The notes under the pieces are model-generated. The model had not been told where the DNA came from. It saw only the letters and a program-made list of their open reading frames with translations, and ran no database searches. This document shows, in pieces, positions 9,801 through 19,098 of a stretch of DNA of 64,000 bases (positions are counted from its first letter, which is position 1; each line of letters opens with the position of its first letter). This stretch comes from Ningiella ruwaisensis (GTDB taxonomy: Bacteria > Pseudomonadota > Gammaproteobacteria > Enterobacterales > Alteromonadaceae), in contig NZ_RAHT01000005.1 of NCBI RefSeq assembly GCF_004798935.1, positions 306,006-370,005 on the forward strand, written 5' to 3'. Made by a program: the position numbers and the translations under genes.

Positions 9801-10757
9801 GTGGTAATACATTTTATAATCTTTATTGTTGGTCTTGTAATTTTAAGCTGGAGTGCTGATCGTTTTGTCTACGGCGCATCAGCGCTGGCAAAAAACATCG
9901 GTGTTTCGCCCATGATGATTGGTCTCACAATCGTCGCAATGGGTTCATCTGCGCCTGAAATAGTGGTGGCTGCAACGGCATCGATAAACGGTAATGTGGA
10001 TACCGCCGTAGGTAATGCAATTGGTTCGAATATTACCAATATCGCATTAGTGCTGGGTTTAACAGCATTATTCAAACCCCTGATGGTCTCTTCAATTACG
10101 CTTAAGCGCGAATTACCCGTCTTGCTGGTTATTTCTCTGTTAGCGGTTTATTTTATTGACGATAGCTATTTATCTCGGATTGAAGGGATTGTACTTATTA
10201 CACTCTTTATTCTGGTTATTGCGGGAATGGCAGTGCTTTCATTCAAAGTTGAGAAAAACGACCCCTTAATCGCAGAGACAGAAACTGAAATACCAAAGGG
10301 TGTAACCACTTCCGTTGCCGTATTTTGGGTAGTTGTTGGCTTGATACTTTTACCCTTAAGTGCCAATTTTTTAGTAGACGCTGCGGTGGAAATAGCGCGC
10401 TATTTTGGAATAAGTGAACTGGTAATAGGCCTGACCATAATTGCAATAGGTACGTCGCTACCCGAACTGGCAGCAAGCATAGCAGGAGTAATGAAAGGAG
10501 AGGATGACCTTGCGCTTGGCAATATCATTGGCTCAAACATTTTTAACCTGTTAGCTGTGTTGGCCATGCCAGGACTTATTGCACCAGGATTGCTTGATGA
10601 AAACGCGGCCAGTCGGGATGCGATGGTGATGCTTGGCCTTACAGTGCTATTGTTTGTATTTTGTTTTAATATTAGAGGCGCAAGTAAGCTAACTCGCATA
10701 GAAGGCGGCGTTTTTGTGCTGGCCTTTATCGCTTATCAAATTTGGTTATTCAGTTAA
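9801..10757 (+). CDS. yrbG: Na+/Ca2+ exchanger-family antiporter (YrbG-like)
   Basis: A 318-residue inner-membrane cation/Ca2+ exchanger with two inverted repeats. Each carries the family alpha motifs: MGSSAPEIVVAATAS with GNAIGSNITN in the first half, and GTSLPELAASIAG with GNIIGSNIFN in the second. The acidic residues in both PE motifs, which bind cations in the family, are present. It starts with GTG at 9801. It heads the plus-strand kds-lpt run as in E. coli, and its stop is directly followed by the kdsD start. The ion actually moved is not shown by the sequence. Confidence 0.94.
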   Translation: MVIHFIIFIVGLVILSWSADRFVYGASALAKNIGVSPMMIGLTIVAMGSSAPEIVVAATASINGNVDTAVGNAIGSNITNIALVLGLTALFKPLMVSSITLKRELPVLLVISLLAVYFIDDSYLSRIEGIVLITLFILVIAGMAVLSFKVEKNDPLIAETETEIPKGVTTSVAVFWVVVGLILLPLSANFLVDAAVEIARYFGISELVIGLTIIAIGTSLPELAASIAGVMKGEDDLALGNIIGSNIFNLLAVLAMPGLIAPGLLDENAASRDAMVMLGLTVLLFVFCFNIRGASKLTRIEGGVFVLAFIAYQIWLFS

Positions 10758-11717
10758 ATGACGTATTTAGAGTCCGCAAGGCGCACCTTCGAATTACAAA
10801 TTAATTCACTTCGCCAATTAAGTGATAAACTTGACGTTAGCTTTTCTCGTGCTTGCGACTTGCTGCTTGGTTGCAAGGGTAAAGTTGTTGTATCTGGCAT
10901 GGGAAAGTCTGGACACATCGGAAATAAAATAGCAGCCACTTTAGCCAGTACAGGCACACCCGCTTTTTTTATGCATCCCGGAGAAGCCAATCATGGTGAT
11001 TTTGGCATGCTCAGTAAAGATGACGTACTTATTGCCATTTCAAACTCTGGTGAAACAAGTGAGCTGTTAAATTTGCTTCCTGCCGTTAAACGTCTTGGTT
11101 TACCGATTATCGCGATTACAAACAATCAGCAAAGCAGTCTGACTCGTTTCGCTAACGAAAGTCTCTTTTTACATGTGGAAAAAGAAGCGTGTTCACTTGG
11201 CCTTGCCCCCACTACCAGTACAACCGCTACCCTTGTTTTAGGGGATGCATTGGCAATATCGCTTTTAGAAGCGAAAGGCTTTACTGCAGAAGATTTTGCC
11301 TTCTCACATCCCGGTGGCGCCCTTGGTAAGCGACTGCTTTTGAAGGTCGAAGATGTGATGGTCACCGGCAATGATGTGCCTTTGATTGCCTCTTCTGCAA
11401 CACTTGGAGAAACTTTACTGGAGATGTCATCTAAGGGCTTGGGTATTACCGCTGTTACCACAAATGACAAAGTTGTAGGAATATACACAGACGGGGATTT
11501 AAGGCGCACCTTTGACAAGCAAATTGATTTACACACCACTTGCGTTAAAGAAGTAATGACCAAAAATGGAATTACTATAGATGCTGACAGCCTTGCAATA
11601 GACGCACTGAATTTAATGCAAGAGAAACGAATAAATGCGCTGATAGTTACCGATGCCAACGAGCGGGCGATAGGGGCAATCAACATGCATATGTTGTTGC
11701 GCGCCGGGGTGATTTGA
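10758..11717 (+). CDS. kdsD: Arabinose-5-phosphate isomerase KdsD
   Basis: KdsD converts ribulose 5-phosphate to arabinose 5-phosphate, the first step of Kdo synthesis for LPS. The 319-residue protein has an N-terminal SIS sugar-isomerase domain (VVVSGMGKSGHIGNKIAAT, ISNSGETSELL, FSHPGGALGKRLL) and two C-terminal CBS domains (from about residue 205). It starts immediately after the stop of the antiporter gene and overlaps kdsC by 4 bp. Confidence 0.97.
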   Translation: MTYLESARRTFELQINSLRQLSDKLDVSFSRACDLLLGCKGKVVVSGMGKSGHIGNKIAATLASTGTPAFFMHPGEANHGDFGMLSKDDVLIAISNSGETSELLNLLPAVKRLGLPIIAITNNQQSSLTRFANESLFLHVEKEACSLGLAPTTSTTATLVLGDALAISLLEAKGFTAEDFAFSHPGGALGKRLLLKVEDVMVTGNDVPLIASSATLGETLLEMSSKGLGITAVTTNDKVVGIYTDGDLRRTFDKQIDLHTTCVKEVMTKNGITIDADSLAIDALNLMQEKRINALIVTDANERAIGAINMHMLLRAGVI

Positions 11718-12271
11718 TGGCAACAGTAAATACGCTTTATGGACCAATTGATGAAGACATCTTGGGCGCTTGTGCATCTTTGAAATTACTCGTACTGGAT
11801 GTGGACGGCGTGCTTTCTGACGGTGCGATTTACATGGGCAACAATGGAGAAGAACTTAAAGCTTTTAACGTCAAAGATGGTTACGGAATTAAGGCCGTTG
11901 CCAAGTGCGGTGTAGACATTGCGGTGATTACCGGTCGGCGTTCAAAAATTGTAGAAGACCGCATGTCAGCATTAAACGCTAAATTTATTGTACAGGGCGA
12001 AGAAGATAAATATCATGCGCTCATCGACATTATGAAATCACTGAATATAAGCAGTGAACAGGTTGCCAGTATTGGTGATGATATGCCTGATATGGGCTTG
12101 TATAAATTAAGTCACTTGAAAGTTGCGGTAGCAGACGCCCACCCCTTTATTAAACAGCATGCTAACGTGCAGTTAACTCTTAATGGCGGACAAGGTGCTG
12201 TAAGAGAGTTTTGTGATTTGATTTTACAGGCAAAAGGCTTACTGGATATGACGCATGGGGCGAGCTTATGA
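11714..12271 (+). CDS. kdsC: Kdo-8-phosphate phosphatase KdsC
   Basis: KdsC removes the phosphate from Kdo 8-phosphate. It is a 185-residue HAD-superfamily enzyme with the nucleophile motif LDVDGVLSDG, VITGRRS for the second motif, and IGDDMPD near the C-terminus for metal binding. Size and lack of a cap domain fit the tetrameric KdsC class. It overlaps kdsD upstream and lptC downstream by 4 bp each. Confidence 0.97.
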   Translation: MMATVNTLYGPIDEDILGACASLKLLVLDVDGVLSDGAIYMGNNGEELKAFNVKDGYGIKAVAKCGVDIAVITGRRSKIVEDRMSALNAKFIVQGEEDKYHALIDIMKSLNISSEQVASIGDDMPDMGLYKLSHLKVAVADAHPFIKQHANVQLTLNGGQGAVREFCDLILQAKGLLDMTHGASL

Positions 12272-12828
12272 ACCGAATCGGTTACAGCGTCGCGTTTATT
12301 TTTACCGTGGTTTTTCTTCTATACTTGCCTATTTTGCTCGATGACGATGTCGATACCGAAATAAGCGAAGATGACAGTCCATTGATTCCGAACTATCAGG
12401 CAGTCAATTTAAATAGTAAACTCTTTGATAAGTCGGGCAAGCTCAGTCATCAGGTAGCCGCAGCAAAAATGGAGCACTACGATGAGCTCGGTTTTGCTGT
12501 TTTCGAAAAGCCTGTGTATACGCTATATATGGATGACGGAGAGCCCTGGCGAATAACGGCTGATGAAGGCACGCTTTATAACAACAATCGCATTCAGTTA
12601 GAGAAAAACGTAAAAATAGTGAATCTTCGCACAAGTGAATTTGTCAAAGAAATTACTACCGAATTCATTGAAATCAATTTGCAAGAAAAAACGCTAAAAT
12701 CTGATCAAATTGTTAATATTAGCGGAATAGACTACCGAGTGCAGAGTATCGGTCTTTACGGCGATTTAGTCACACAACAATATGAGTTAAGAGAGCATGT
12801 TCAAACCAAGTTTTATCCAAATCGCTAG
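12268..12828 (+). CDS. lptC: LPS export protein LptC
   Basis: LptC is the bitopic inner-membrane protein that passes LPS from LptBFG to the periplasmic LptA bridge. The 186-residue protein has a single N-terminal membrane helix (about residues 7-24) and a periplasmic beta-jellyroll domain (DEGTLYNNNRIQLEKNVKIV). Identification rests as much on position as on sequence: it lies between kdsC and lptA, overlapping the lptA start by 32 bp. Confidence 0.93.
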   Translation: MNRIGYSVAFIFTVVFLLYLPILLDDDVDTEISEDDSPLIPNYQAVNLNSKLFDKSGKLSHQVAAAKMEHYDELGFAVFEKPVYTLYMDDGEPWRITADEGTLYNNNRIQLEKNVKIVNLRTSEFVKEITTEFIEINLQEKTLKSDQIVNISGIDYRVQSIGLYGDLVTQQYELREHVQTKFYPNR

Positions 12829-13438
12829 CAGCCTTATTCTCTCGTGCTGTATTGGTGCATCTGTGGCACAAAGTACCGATGAGCGCTCTCAGGAAACCGA
12901 GGCGCTGCCGATTGATGCGTCTAACAGCACAATCAGTACCGACTTTCAGTTGCCCGTATCTTTGGATTCACGCACACAAAATCTCGATGGGAAAAATAAA
13001 ACATCAATCTTTATTGACAATGTCATTATTCGACAAGGAAGTTTAGAGCTTCTCGCTGACCGAGTGGAAGTCGATGCAGGAGGAGGCCCTGGAAAGGAAA
13101 TTATAATGGCAAGCGGCCAGCCAGCAAGTTATAAACAGCGCAAAGACGATGGCACAATGGTTGAAGCCAGAGCGAACGAAATTACTTATTTAGTCGAACC
13201 ACGAACGATCTCATTAAAAGGCAATGCACTGATTATGCAAAACGAGGTGCAGGTGACAGGTGACTCCATTGTGTTTGACATGACAAAGGAGCAAATTCTC
13301 GCTTCAACAGACGATAACAGCGAGCAATCAGTGCGAACTGTTATCAGCCCGGGGGCGTTTGAAAACAAAGATGAAGATAAGAGAGACGACGGCAGTCCTC
13401 AGGAAAACGATGATCAGCAAAATAATGATGAGAATTAG
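12797..13438 (+). CDS. lptA: Periplasmic LPS-bridge protein LptA
   Basis: LptA polymerises into the beta-jellyroll bridge that carries LPS across the periplasm. The 213-residue protein has a signal peptide (about residues 1-25, ending ASVAQS) and an OstA-like domain ([20 protein letters not shown], then GQPASYKQR). Its C-terminus is an acidic, Asp/Asn/Gln-rich tail (from about residue 190) that is probably disordered and longer than usual. It overlaps lptC by 32 bp; lptB follows after 2 bp. Confidence 0.94.
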   Translation: MFKPSFIQIASSLILSCCIGASVAQSTDERSQETEALPIDASNSTISTDFQLPVSLDSRTQNLDGKNKTSIFIDNVIIRQGSLELLADRVEVDAGGGPGKEIIMASGQPASYKQRKDDGTMVEARANEITYLVEPRTISLKGNALIMQNEVQVTGDSIVFDMTKEQILASTDDNSEQSVRTVISPGAFENKDEDKRDDGSPQENDDQQNNDEN

Positions 13439-13440
13439 CC

Positions 13441-14172
13441 GTGACCAGTAGTAAGCTTATTGCCAAGCATTTAGCAAAATCCTATAAATCAAGGCAAGTT
13501 GTGCGTGATGTAAGCATAGAAGTCGCTACAGGACAGATAGTAGGATTATTAGGCCCTAACGGAGCCGGCAAAACGACCACTTTTTATATGATTGTGGGAT
13601 TGGTAGCGCTTGATAAAGGCGAAATCTTAATTGACCAGCTCGATATCTCAATACAACCGATGCACGAACGAGCGCGTCAAGGGATTGGCTACTTACCTCA
13701 AGAAGCTTCAATATTTCGTAAATTAACGGTATACGAAAACCTGATTGCCATTTTGCAAACCCGAAAAGAACTGAGTAAAGCCCAGCAAGAGCAGCAGGCA
13801 GATGAATTGCTAGATGACTTTAATATTAATCATATAAGAAATAATTTGGGCATGAGTCTGTCCGGGGGAGAGCGTCGCAGAGTTGAGATAGCGAGGGCCT
13901 TAGCTGCAAATCCGAAATTTATTTTACTCGATGAACCCTTTGCAGGTGTTGACCCTATCTCTGTTAATGATATAAAGAAGATCATATACCAATTGAAAGA
14001 ACGCGGTATAGGTGTATTAATCACCGATCATAATGTAAAAGAAACGCTTGATGTATGTGAGCTTGCCTATATTGTGAGCCACGGAGAGCTAATAGCATCA
14101 GGTAGTTCTGATGAAATTTTAGCCAATCAAACCGTTCGAGATGTTTATCTAGGTGAACAGTTTGCCCTCTAG
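13441..14172 (+). CDS. lptB: LPS-export ABC ATPase LptB
   Basis: LptB is the ATPase of the LptB2FG transporter that extracts LPS from the inner membrane. The 243-residue protein shows Walker A (GPNGAGKTT), the Q-loop ([12 protein letters not shown]), signature ([15 protein letters not shown]), Walker B ([13 protein letters not shown]) and H-loop (LITDHNV). It starts with GTG at 13441, two bases after the lptA stop. Its membrane partners LptF and LptG are encoded at 50.3-52.5 kb. Confidence 0.98.
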   Translation: MTSSKLIAKHLAKSYKSRQVVRDVSIEVATGQIVGLLGPNGAGKTTTFYMIVGLVALDKGEILIDQLDISIQPMHERARQGIGYLPQEASIFRKLTVYENLIAILQTRKELSKAQQEQQADELLDDFNINHIRNNLGMSLSGGERRRVEIARALAANPKFILLDEPFAGVDPISVNDIKKIIYQLKERGIGVLITDHNVKETLDVCELAYIVSHGELIASGSSDEILANQTVRDVYLGEQFAL

Positions 14173-14219
14173 GTTTATTATCGGCGTATAAAAGAGCGAA
14201 TCGTAACCAAAGGAAGTGA

Positions 14220-15743
14220 ATGAAACCCTCGTTACAACTGAAGTTTAGCCAACAGCTTACTATGACCCCGCAATTGCAGCAGGCGATCAAACTGTTGCAG
14301 CTTTCTACGCTCGATTTACAACAGGAAATTCAAGAAGCTTTAGAGTCTAATCCCTTGTTAGAGATGGCCGAACCCGATTATTCAGACGGCAAAGACAGCG
14401 ATCAAAAGTCTGATTCTGACAAAAATGACAGAGATGACCAAAGCGCTCAGCTAAATGGAGCCGAATCTGGCTCAAATAATGACAATGAATTATCTGGCTC
14501 CGATAATATGGACAGCCATGACGCGCTTGAGAAAGGCGATCTGCCCGATGATTTACCTTTAGACAGTTCCTGGGAAGAATACTTAGGGTCAAGCTCTGCT
14601 CCAATACGTATGATTGGCACTAATCCCGATGATGATTATGTCTTTCAGGGCGAAACCTCAGAAACTATTCAAGATCATCTAATGTGGCAGGTTGAATTAA
14701 CGCATTTTTCTGAATTAGACCGCTCCATTGCAATTGCGATAATTGATTCGATAGACGAATCAGGCTACCTGACTACCAGTTGTGAAGACATATTAGATAG
14801 CCTGGATGATGAAGAAGTTGAATTGGATGAAGTGGAGTGCGTGCTAAAACGCGTGCAAATGCTCGACCCCGTTGGGGCCGGCGCGCGCAGTGTTCAAGAG
14901 TGCTTACTCATTCAACTCAAACAATTTGATGCCAACACGACCTGGTTAGAAGAAGCGAAAGCGCTTATTCAGGAACATTCTGATCTGTTAAGTAGCAAAG
15001 ATTATCGAACGCTCATGCGTAAGACCAAGCTCAAAGAAGAACAGCTCAGAGAAGTCATGCGCCTACTTCAAACCTTGAATCCGAGGCCGGGAAGCGCCAT
15101 ATCATCCAGAGAACCCGAATACGTAATTCCTGACGTCAACGTATACAAGAAAAATGGCGTTTGGACCGTCGAGCTGAATAATGATGCTCTGCCTGCGCTT
15201 TCTGTTAACGAGACCTACGCAAAAATAGGAAAAACCTCCAAGAATCCGAACGATTCACAATTTATAAAGTCTCATTTACAAGAAGCGAAATGGTTTATTA
15301 AAAGCCTGGAAAGTCGCAATGAGACCTTGCTTAAAGTGTCGCACTGTATTGTTTCAAAGCAGCGAGAGTTTTTCGAAAAAGGGCCTGAAAAAATGGTGCC
15401 TATGGTGCTCAATGACGTGGCCGAAATGGTGGATATGCACGAGTCTACTATTTCGCGGGTAACCACCCAGAAATATATGCACACTCCACGTGGGATCTTT
15501 GAACTTAAGTATTTCTTTTCAAGTCATGTGGCAACAGAGTCAGGTGAAAATTGCTCGTCTACCGCCATTAGAGCATTGATAAAGAAAATGGTGGCGGCTG
15601 AACCAGCAAACAAACCACTAAGTGATAGCAAGATTGCGCAATTGCTCGCTGAGCAAGGTATTCAGGTTGCAAGGCGAACGATTGCAAAATACAGGGAATC
15701 GTTAAACATTCCCCCTTCCAATCAAAGAAAGAGTCTAATTTAG
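14220..15743 (+). CDS. rpoN: RNA polymerase sigma-54 factor RpoN
   Basis: Sigma-54 directs RNA polymerase to -24/-12 promoters that need AAA+ activators. The 507-residue protein has the Gln-rich region I (MKPSLQLKFSQQLTMTPQLQ at the N-terminus), an acidic region II (about residues 55-120, rich in Asp/Ser/Asn), the core-binding region, and the C-terminal RpoN box (ARRTIAKYRE) with the preceding helix-turn-helix. A strong ribosome-binding site (AAAGGAAG) precedes the ATG. It follows lptB and precedes hpf and the PTS-Ntr genes, the usual rpoN neighbourhood. Confidence 0.98.
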   Translation: MKPSLQLKFSQQLTMTPQLQQAIKLLQLSTLDLQQEIQEALESNPLLEMAEPDYSDGKDSDQKSDSDKNDRDDQSAQLNGAESGSNNDNELSGSDNMDSHDALEKGDLPDDLPLDSSWEEYLGSSSAPIRMIGTNPDDDYVFQGETSETIQDHLMWQVELTHFSELDRSIAIAIIDSIDESGYLTTSCEDILDSLDDEEVELDEVECVLKRVQMLDPVGAGARSVQECLLIQLKQFDANTTWLEEAKALIQEHSDLLSSKDYRTLMRKTKLKEEQLREVMRLLQTLNPRPGSAISSREPEYVIPDVNVYKKNGVWTVELNNDALPALSVNETYAKIGKTSKNPNDSQFIKSHLQEAKWFIKSLESRNETLLKVSHCIVSKQREFFEKGPEKMVPMVLNDVAEMVDMHESTISRVTTQKYMHTPRGIFELKYFFSSHVATESGENCSSTAIRALIKKMVAAEPANKPLSDSKIAQLLAEQGIQVARRTIAKYRESLNIPPSNQRKSLI

Positions 15744-15766
15744 ACGCAACAAGAGGACCTAGCATT

Positions 15767-16054
15767 ATGCAAATTAACCTAACCGGTCATCATGTGGATA
15801 TTACTGATTCATTGCGTAATTATGTGGACACCAAGTTTGAAAAACTTGAGCGCCACTTTGATCATATCACCAATGTGCATGTAATCTTGAATGTTGAAAA
15901 ATTGAACCAGAAAGCGGAGGCCACGGTCCATTTAAACGGTGGCGAAATATTCGCCAACGCTGAGCATACAGATATGTACGCGGCGATTGACTCACTTATT
16001 GATAAACTTGACCGACAGGTTATCAAGCATAAAGAAAAGCTTAGACGTCACTAA
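15767..16054 (+). CDS. hpf: Ribosome hibernation-promoting factor HPF (short form)
   Basis: HPF binds the 30S decoding region in stationary phase and helps form inactive 100S ribosomes. The 95-residue length fits short HPF/YfiA proteins. The beta-alpha-beta-beta-beta-alpha pattern is recognisable: MQINLTGHHVDITDSLRNYV, then KFEKLERHFDHITNVHVIL and MYAAIDSLIDKLDRQVIKHKEK. Its position directly after rpoN argues for HPF rather than the related RaiA. A good AAGAGG ribosome-binding site lies upstream. Confidence 0.95.
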   Translation: MQINLTGHHVDITDSLRNYVDTKFEKLERHFDHITNVHVILNVEKLNQKAEATVHLNGGEIFANAEHTDMYAAIDSLIDKLDRQVIKHKEKLRRH

Positions 16055-16072
16055 TTTTAAATAACACTCTAT

Positions 16073-16516
16073 ATGATCATATCAGACATCATATCGCTCG
16101 ACCGAACGCAATGTTCGGTCGATTGCCATAGTAAAAAGCGCATTTTCGAAATCATTAGCGAGATTGCGATCAAACAAAATCCTCAACTGGATCAAAACGA
16201 AGTGCTGAGCAGCCTGCTGAATCGCGAAAAAATGGGAAGTACAGGTATTGGTAACGGTATCGCCATTCCTCACGGCAGAATAGAAGGTTTGAGCCAAATT
16301 GCAGCCATTATTGTAACAAGCGACGAGCCCATCGAATTTGACGCGATTGACAACAAGCCTGTTGATATATTTTTCGCGATTTTAGTACCCAATGAAGAGG
16401 CAGAAACACATCTTAAAGCGCTAGCAGGGATCGCGAGGAAGTTAAGCGACAAAGAGATTGTAAAAGCAATACGAAACGCAGAAAATAAAAATCAAATCGT
16501 CGCAGCGCTTGCTTAA
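16073..16516 (+). CDS. ptsN: PTS IIA-Ntr regulatory protein PtsN
   Basis: PtsN is the phosphate acceptor at the end of the nitrogen-related PTS (EI-Ntr to NPr to IIA-Ntr) and acts as a regulator, not a sugar transporter. The 147-residue protein has the IIA fold with the phosphorylatable His67 in GIAIPHGRI. It lies between hpf and rapZ. The ptsP gene for EI-Ntr is not in the window. Confidence 0.96.
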   Translation: MIISDIISLDRTQCSVDCHSKKRIFEIISEIAIKQNPQLDQNEVLSSLLNREKMGSTGIGNGIAIPHGRIEGLSQIAAIIVTSDEPIEFDAIDNKPVDIFFAILVPNEEAETHLKALAGIARKLSDKEIVKAIRNAENKNQIVAALA

Positions 16517-16569
16517 ATCTTTAGCATCGCTAACATAAAACCTGATATCTATTCAGACAGGAGCTAGGG

Positions 16570-17436
16570 ATGAAGTTGTTGATCATAAGTGGTCGATCTG
16601 GATCTGGTAAATCTATTGCTCTGCGCTCTTTGGAAGATCTTGGTTATTACTGTGTTGATAATATCCCGGTTAATCTGCTCCCTACCCTCACTCATACCTT
16701 GGCAGACGAGCACGAACTCGTCGCTGTCAGTATTGACGTGCGCAACATGCCCAAAGCAGAAAAGGAAGTGGCTGAAATACTCGATTACCTGCCGGAATTT
16801 TGGGATATCACCATCATCTATATTGATGCCAGTGACGATGTACTTATCAAGCGTTATAGCGAAACGCGGCGTTTACATCCCCTATTTAAAAAATCACATT
16901 CTCTGACCGACGCAATCAATGCCGAACGAGAAATTCTGATACCTGTTGCCGAAAAAGCTGATCTGACTATTAATACCGATAGTTTGTCAGTGCATGATTT
17001 AGCTGAACTTATCAGAGAACGGGTGTTAGGGAAAAAAAGCACAGACCTTGTCATACTGTTTGAATCCTTTGGCTTCAAATACGGCATACCCAAAGACGCA
17101 GATTATGTTTTCGACGTAAGGTTTTTACCCAACCCACATTGGGACCCGGACTTGCGTCCTCTGACAGGTTTAGATGGACCGGTCGAAGTCTTTTTATCCG
17201 GACAGCCCCTGGTAATGAAGTTTATTTGGCAAGTGCAGAATCTCATCACGACCTGGCTTCCTCACCTGGAGCGAAACAATCGAAGTTATGTAACTATCGC
17301 CATTGGCTGCACTGGCGGACAACACCGCAGCGTTTTTGTCGCCAATTCTCTTGCAGAAGCCTTTAAGGCAACGCATGGAGATGTTCAGGTAAAGCATCGT
17401 GAGCTTAAAAAAATTAAAGGTGAGACAAACGGATGA
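16570..17436 (+). CDS. rapZ: RNase adapter protein RapZ
   Basis: In E. coli RapZ binds the small RNA GlmZ and guides RNase E to cut it, linking cell-envelope precursor levels to GlmS. The 288-residue protein has the Walker A motif GRSGSGKS (residues 8-15), the segment SIDVRNMP, and the highly conserved C-terminal part with ADYVFDVRFLPNPHWDP and IAIGCTGGQHRSV. A strong AGGAG precedes the ATG. It overlaps the npr start by 4 bp. Confidence 0.97.
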   Translation: MKLLIISGRSGSGKSIALRSLEDLGYYCVDNIPVNLLPTLTHTLADEHELVAVSIDVRNMPKAEKEVAEILDYLPEFWDITIIYIDASDDVLIKRYSETRRLHPLFKKSHSLTDAINAEREILIPVAEKADLTINTDSLSVHDLAELIRERVLGKKSTDLVILFESFGFKYGIPKDADYVFDVRFLPNPHWDPDLRPLTGLDGPVEVFLSGQPLVMKFIWQVQNLITTWLPHLERNNRSYVTIAIGCTGGQHRSVFVANSLAEAFKATHGDVQVKHRELKKIKGETNG

Positions 17437-17711
17437 CAAAACGTATAAAGCAATCACTCACCATTATTAATAAATTGGGCTTGCATGCGAGAGCCGCAAC
17501 AAAACTGGTGCAGTTAGCAAACACATTCGAAGCCGATATTTTACTCACTCAGGGAGAAAACACCGCGCCTGCCAACAGCGTGCTAGCGCTTATGATGCTT
17601 GAAAGCGGACAGGGCAAAACTATCGAAGTTACCTGTGAAGGGAAAGACGCTGAATCTGCCATGAGCGCCGTAAAGGAACTCGTTCAAAACAAATTTGATG
17701 AAGAAGAATAA
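17433..17711 (+). CDS. ptsO: HPr-like phosphocarrier NPr (PtsO)
   Basis: NPr passes phosphate from EI-Ntr to PtsN. The 92-residue HPr-fold protein has the active His18 in KLGLHARAATKLV and the second conserved block NSVLALMMLESGQGKTIEV. The Ser46-type regulatory site of Gram-positive HPr is at an equivalent place (NSVLALMML), as is usual for NPr. It overlaps rapZ by 4 bp and is followed by mgtE after 5 bp. Confidence 0.96.
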   Translation: MTKRIKQSLTIINKLGLHARAATKLVQLANTFEADILLTQGENTAPANSVLALMMLESGQGKTIEVTCEGKDAESAMSAVKELVQNKFDEEE

Positions 17712-17716
17712 GCCGC

Positions 17717-19075
17717 ATGTCGGAAACTGCTGATCTAAGTAATACTCAGGCCAGATTGGAATCAATCAGTCGCTCGTTAAATGCAGGCGCATTTGTTCGT
17801 GTGCGACGCCTTTTGCTGGATTTGCCTGCCTCTGATGTGGCCTTGCTGCTGGAATCGTCTCCTGTTAAAACCCGTGACGAGTTATGGCGTCTATTGGATG
17901 CCGATTTTCACGGTGATGTGCTGGAGGAGCTCTCTGAGGACGTTCGAAACGGGATCATCACTAAAATGGTACCGTCCAATGTCGTTGATGCGCTTGAGGA
18001 TATGGATACCGACGACTTGGCAGAAACGCTAAGCTCGTTACCGGAAGACGTATTACAAAGCATCTTAAAGTCGATGGATGCGCAAGACAGGCTCAGGGCT
18101 GAAAAAGCGCTTTCTTACGGAGAAGAAACAGCCGGTTTTATCATGAATACCGACACCATTACGCTTCGTCCAGACGTAAGCATAGATGTCGTGTTGCGCT
18201 ATCTGCGCTTAAAAACCGAATTGCCTGAAAACACCGATACTTTATACGTGGTCAACCGACAAGACATTTTGATTGGTACCGTTTCTTTATCAAGCTTGCT
18301 TACCTCAAATCCAGATGTATCGGTAGAAGAAATCATGGATGATGAACCTGAAACACTGACAGCCGATATGCCGGATGATGAAGTAGCAAGTATGTTTGAG
18401 CGTTATAACTGGCTTTCGGCTCCTGTAGTAGATGACGAACGAAAGCTGGTAGGTCGTATTACAATCGATGACGTAGTCGATATTATTCGTGAAGACGCTG
18501 AGCACAGTATGATGAGTATGGCGGGTCTTGATGATGAAGAGGATACCTTTGCACCGGTAGGCCAAAGTACAAAACGCCGTTCGGTATGGCTAGGCGTCAA
18601 TCTAGTCACGGCGCTATTGGCCGCAGCCGTGAGTGATATGTTTGAAAACACCTTAAGTCAGTTAGCGGTGTTGGCTATTCTGAATACGATTGTGCCAAGC
18701 ATGGGCGGCGTGGCGGGTAATCAAACCCTAACGCTGGTGATACGCGGGATGGCACTTGGCCACGTTACTGGCAGCAACTCGCTTTGGTTAGTTAGAAAAG
18801 AGCTAGCCATTGGCTTTTTAAATGGTCTGATATGGGCAGTTTTGATTGCGGGAGTGATCGCGCTTTGGAAACAAGACTATATGTTGGGCGCTGTCATTGC
18901 CTTTGCCATGATGATGAATATGCTAGCAGCGGGACTTGCCGGGGCTACCTTACCCATTATTATGAAGCGCCTGAAAATCGACCCCGCTTTAGCTGGAAGT
19001 GTTATCCTGACCACCATTACGGATGTTGTTGGTATTTTCGCGTTTTTAGGCACTGCCACTCTGTTTTTATTGTAA
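17717..19075 (+). CDS. mgtE: Magnesium transporter MgtE
   Basis: MgtE is a homodimeric Mg2+ channel gated by intracellular Mg2+. The 452-residue protein has the N-terminal helical superfamily domain (about residues 20-130), a pair of CBS domains (about 135-255; MNTDTITLRPDVSIDVVLRY, then IMDDEPETLTADMPDDEVAS) and five C-terminal membrane helices with NTIVPSMGGVAGNQTLTLVI. Only 5 bp separate it from npr, so it probably shares the long lpt-rpoN transcript. Confidence 0.96.
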   Translation: MSETADLSNTQARLESISRSLNAGAFVRVRRLLLDLPASDVALLLESSPVKTRDELWRLLDADFHGDVLEELSEDVRNGIITKMVPSNVVDALEDMDTDDLAETLSSLPEDVLQSILKSMDAQDRLRAEKALSYGEETAGFIMNTDTITLRPDVSIDVVLRYLRLKTELPENTDTLYVVNRQDILIGTVSLSSLLTSNPDVSVEEIMDDEPETLTADMPDDEVASMFERYNWLSAPVVDDERKLVGRITIDDVVDIIREDAEHSMMSMAGLDDEEDTFAPVGQSTKRRSVWLGVNLVTALLAAAVSDMFENTLSQLAVLAILNTIVPSMGGVAGNQTLTLVIRGMALGHVTGSNSLWLVRKELAIGFLNGLIWAVLIAGVIALWKQDYMLGAVIAFAMMMNMLAAGLAGATLPIIMKRLKIDPALAGSVILTTITDVVGIFAFLGTATLFLL

Positions 19076-19098
19076 ATCAGCGCTTGGTAATCTGCGTA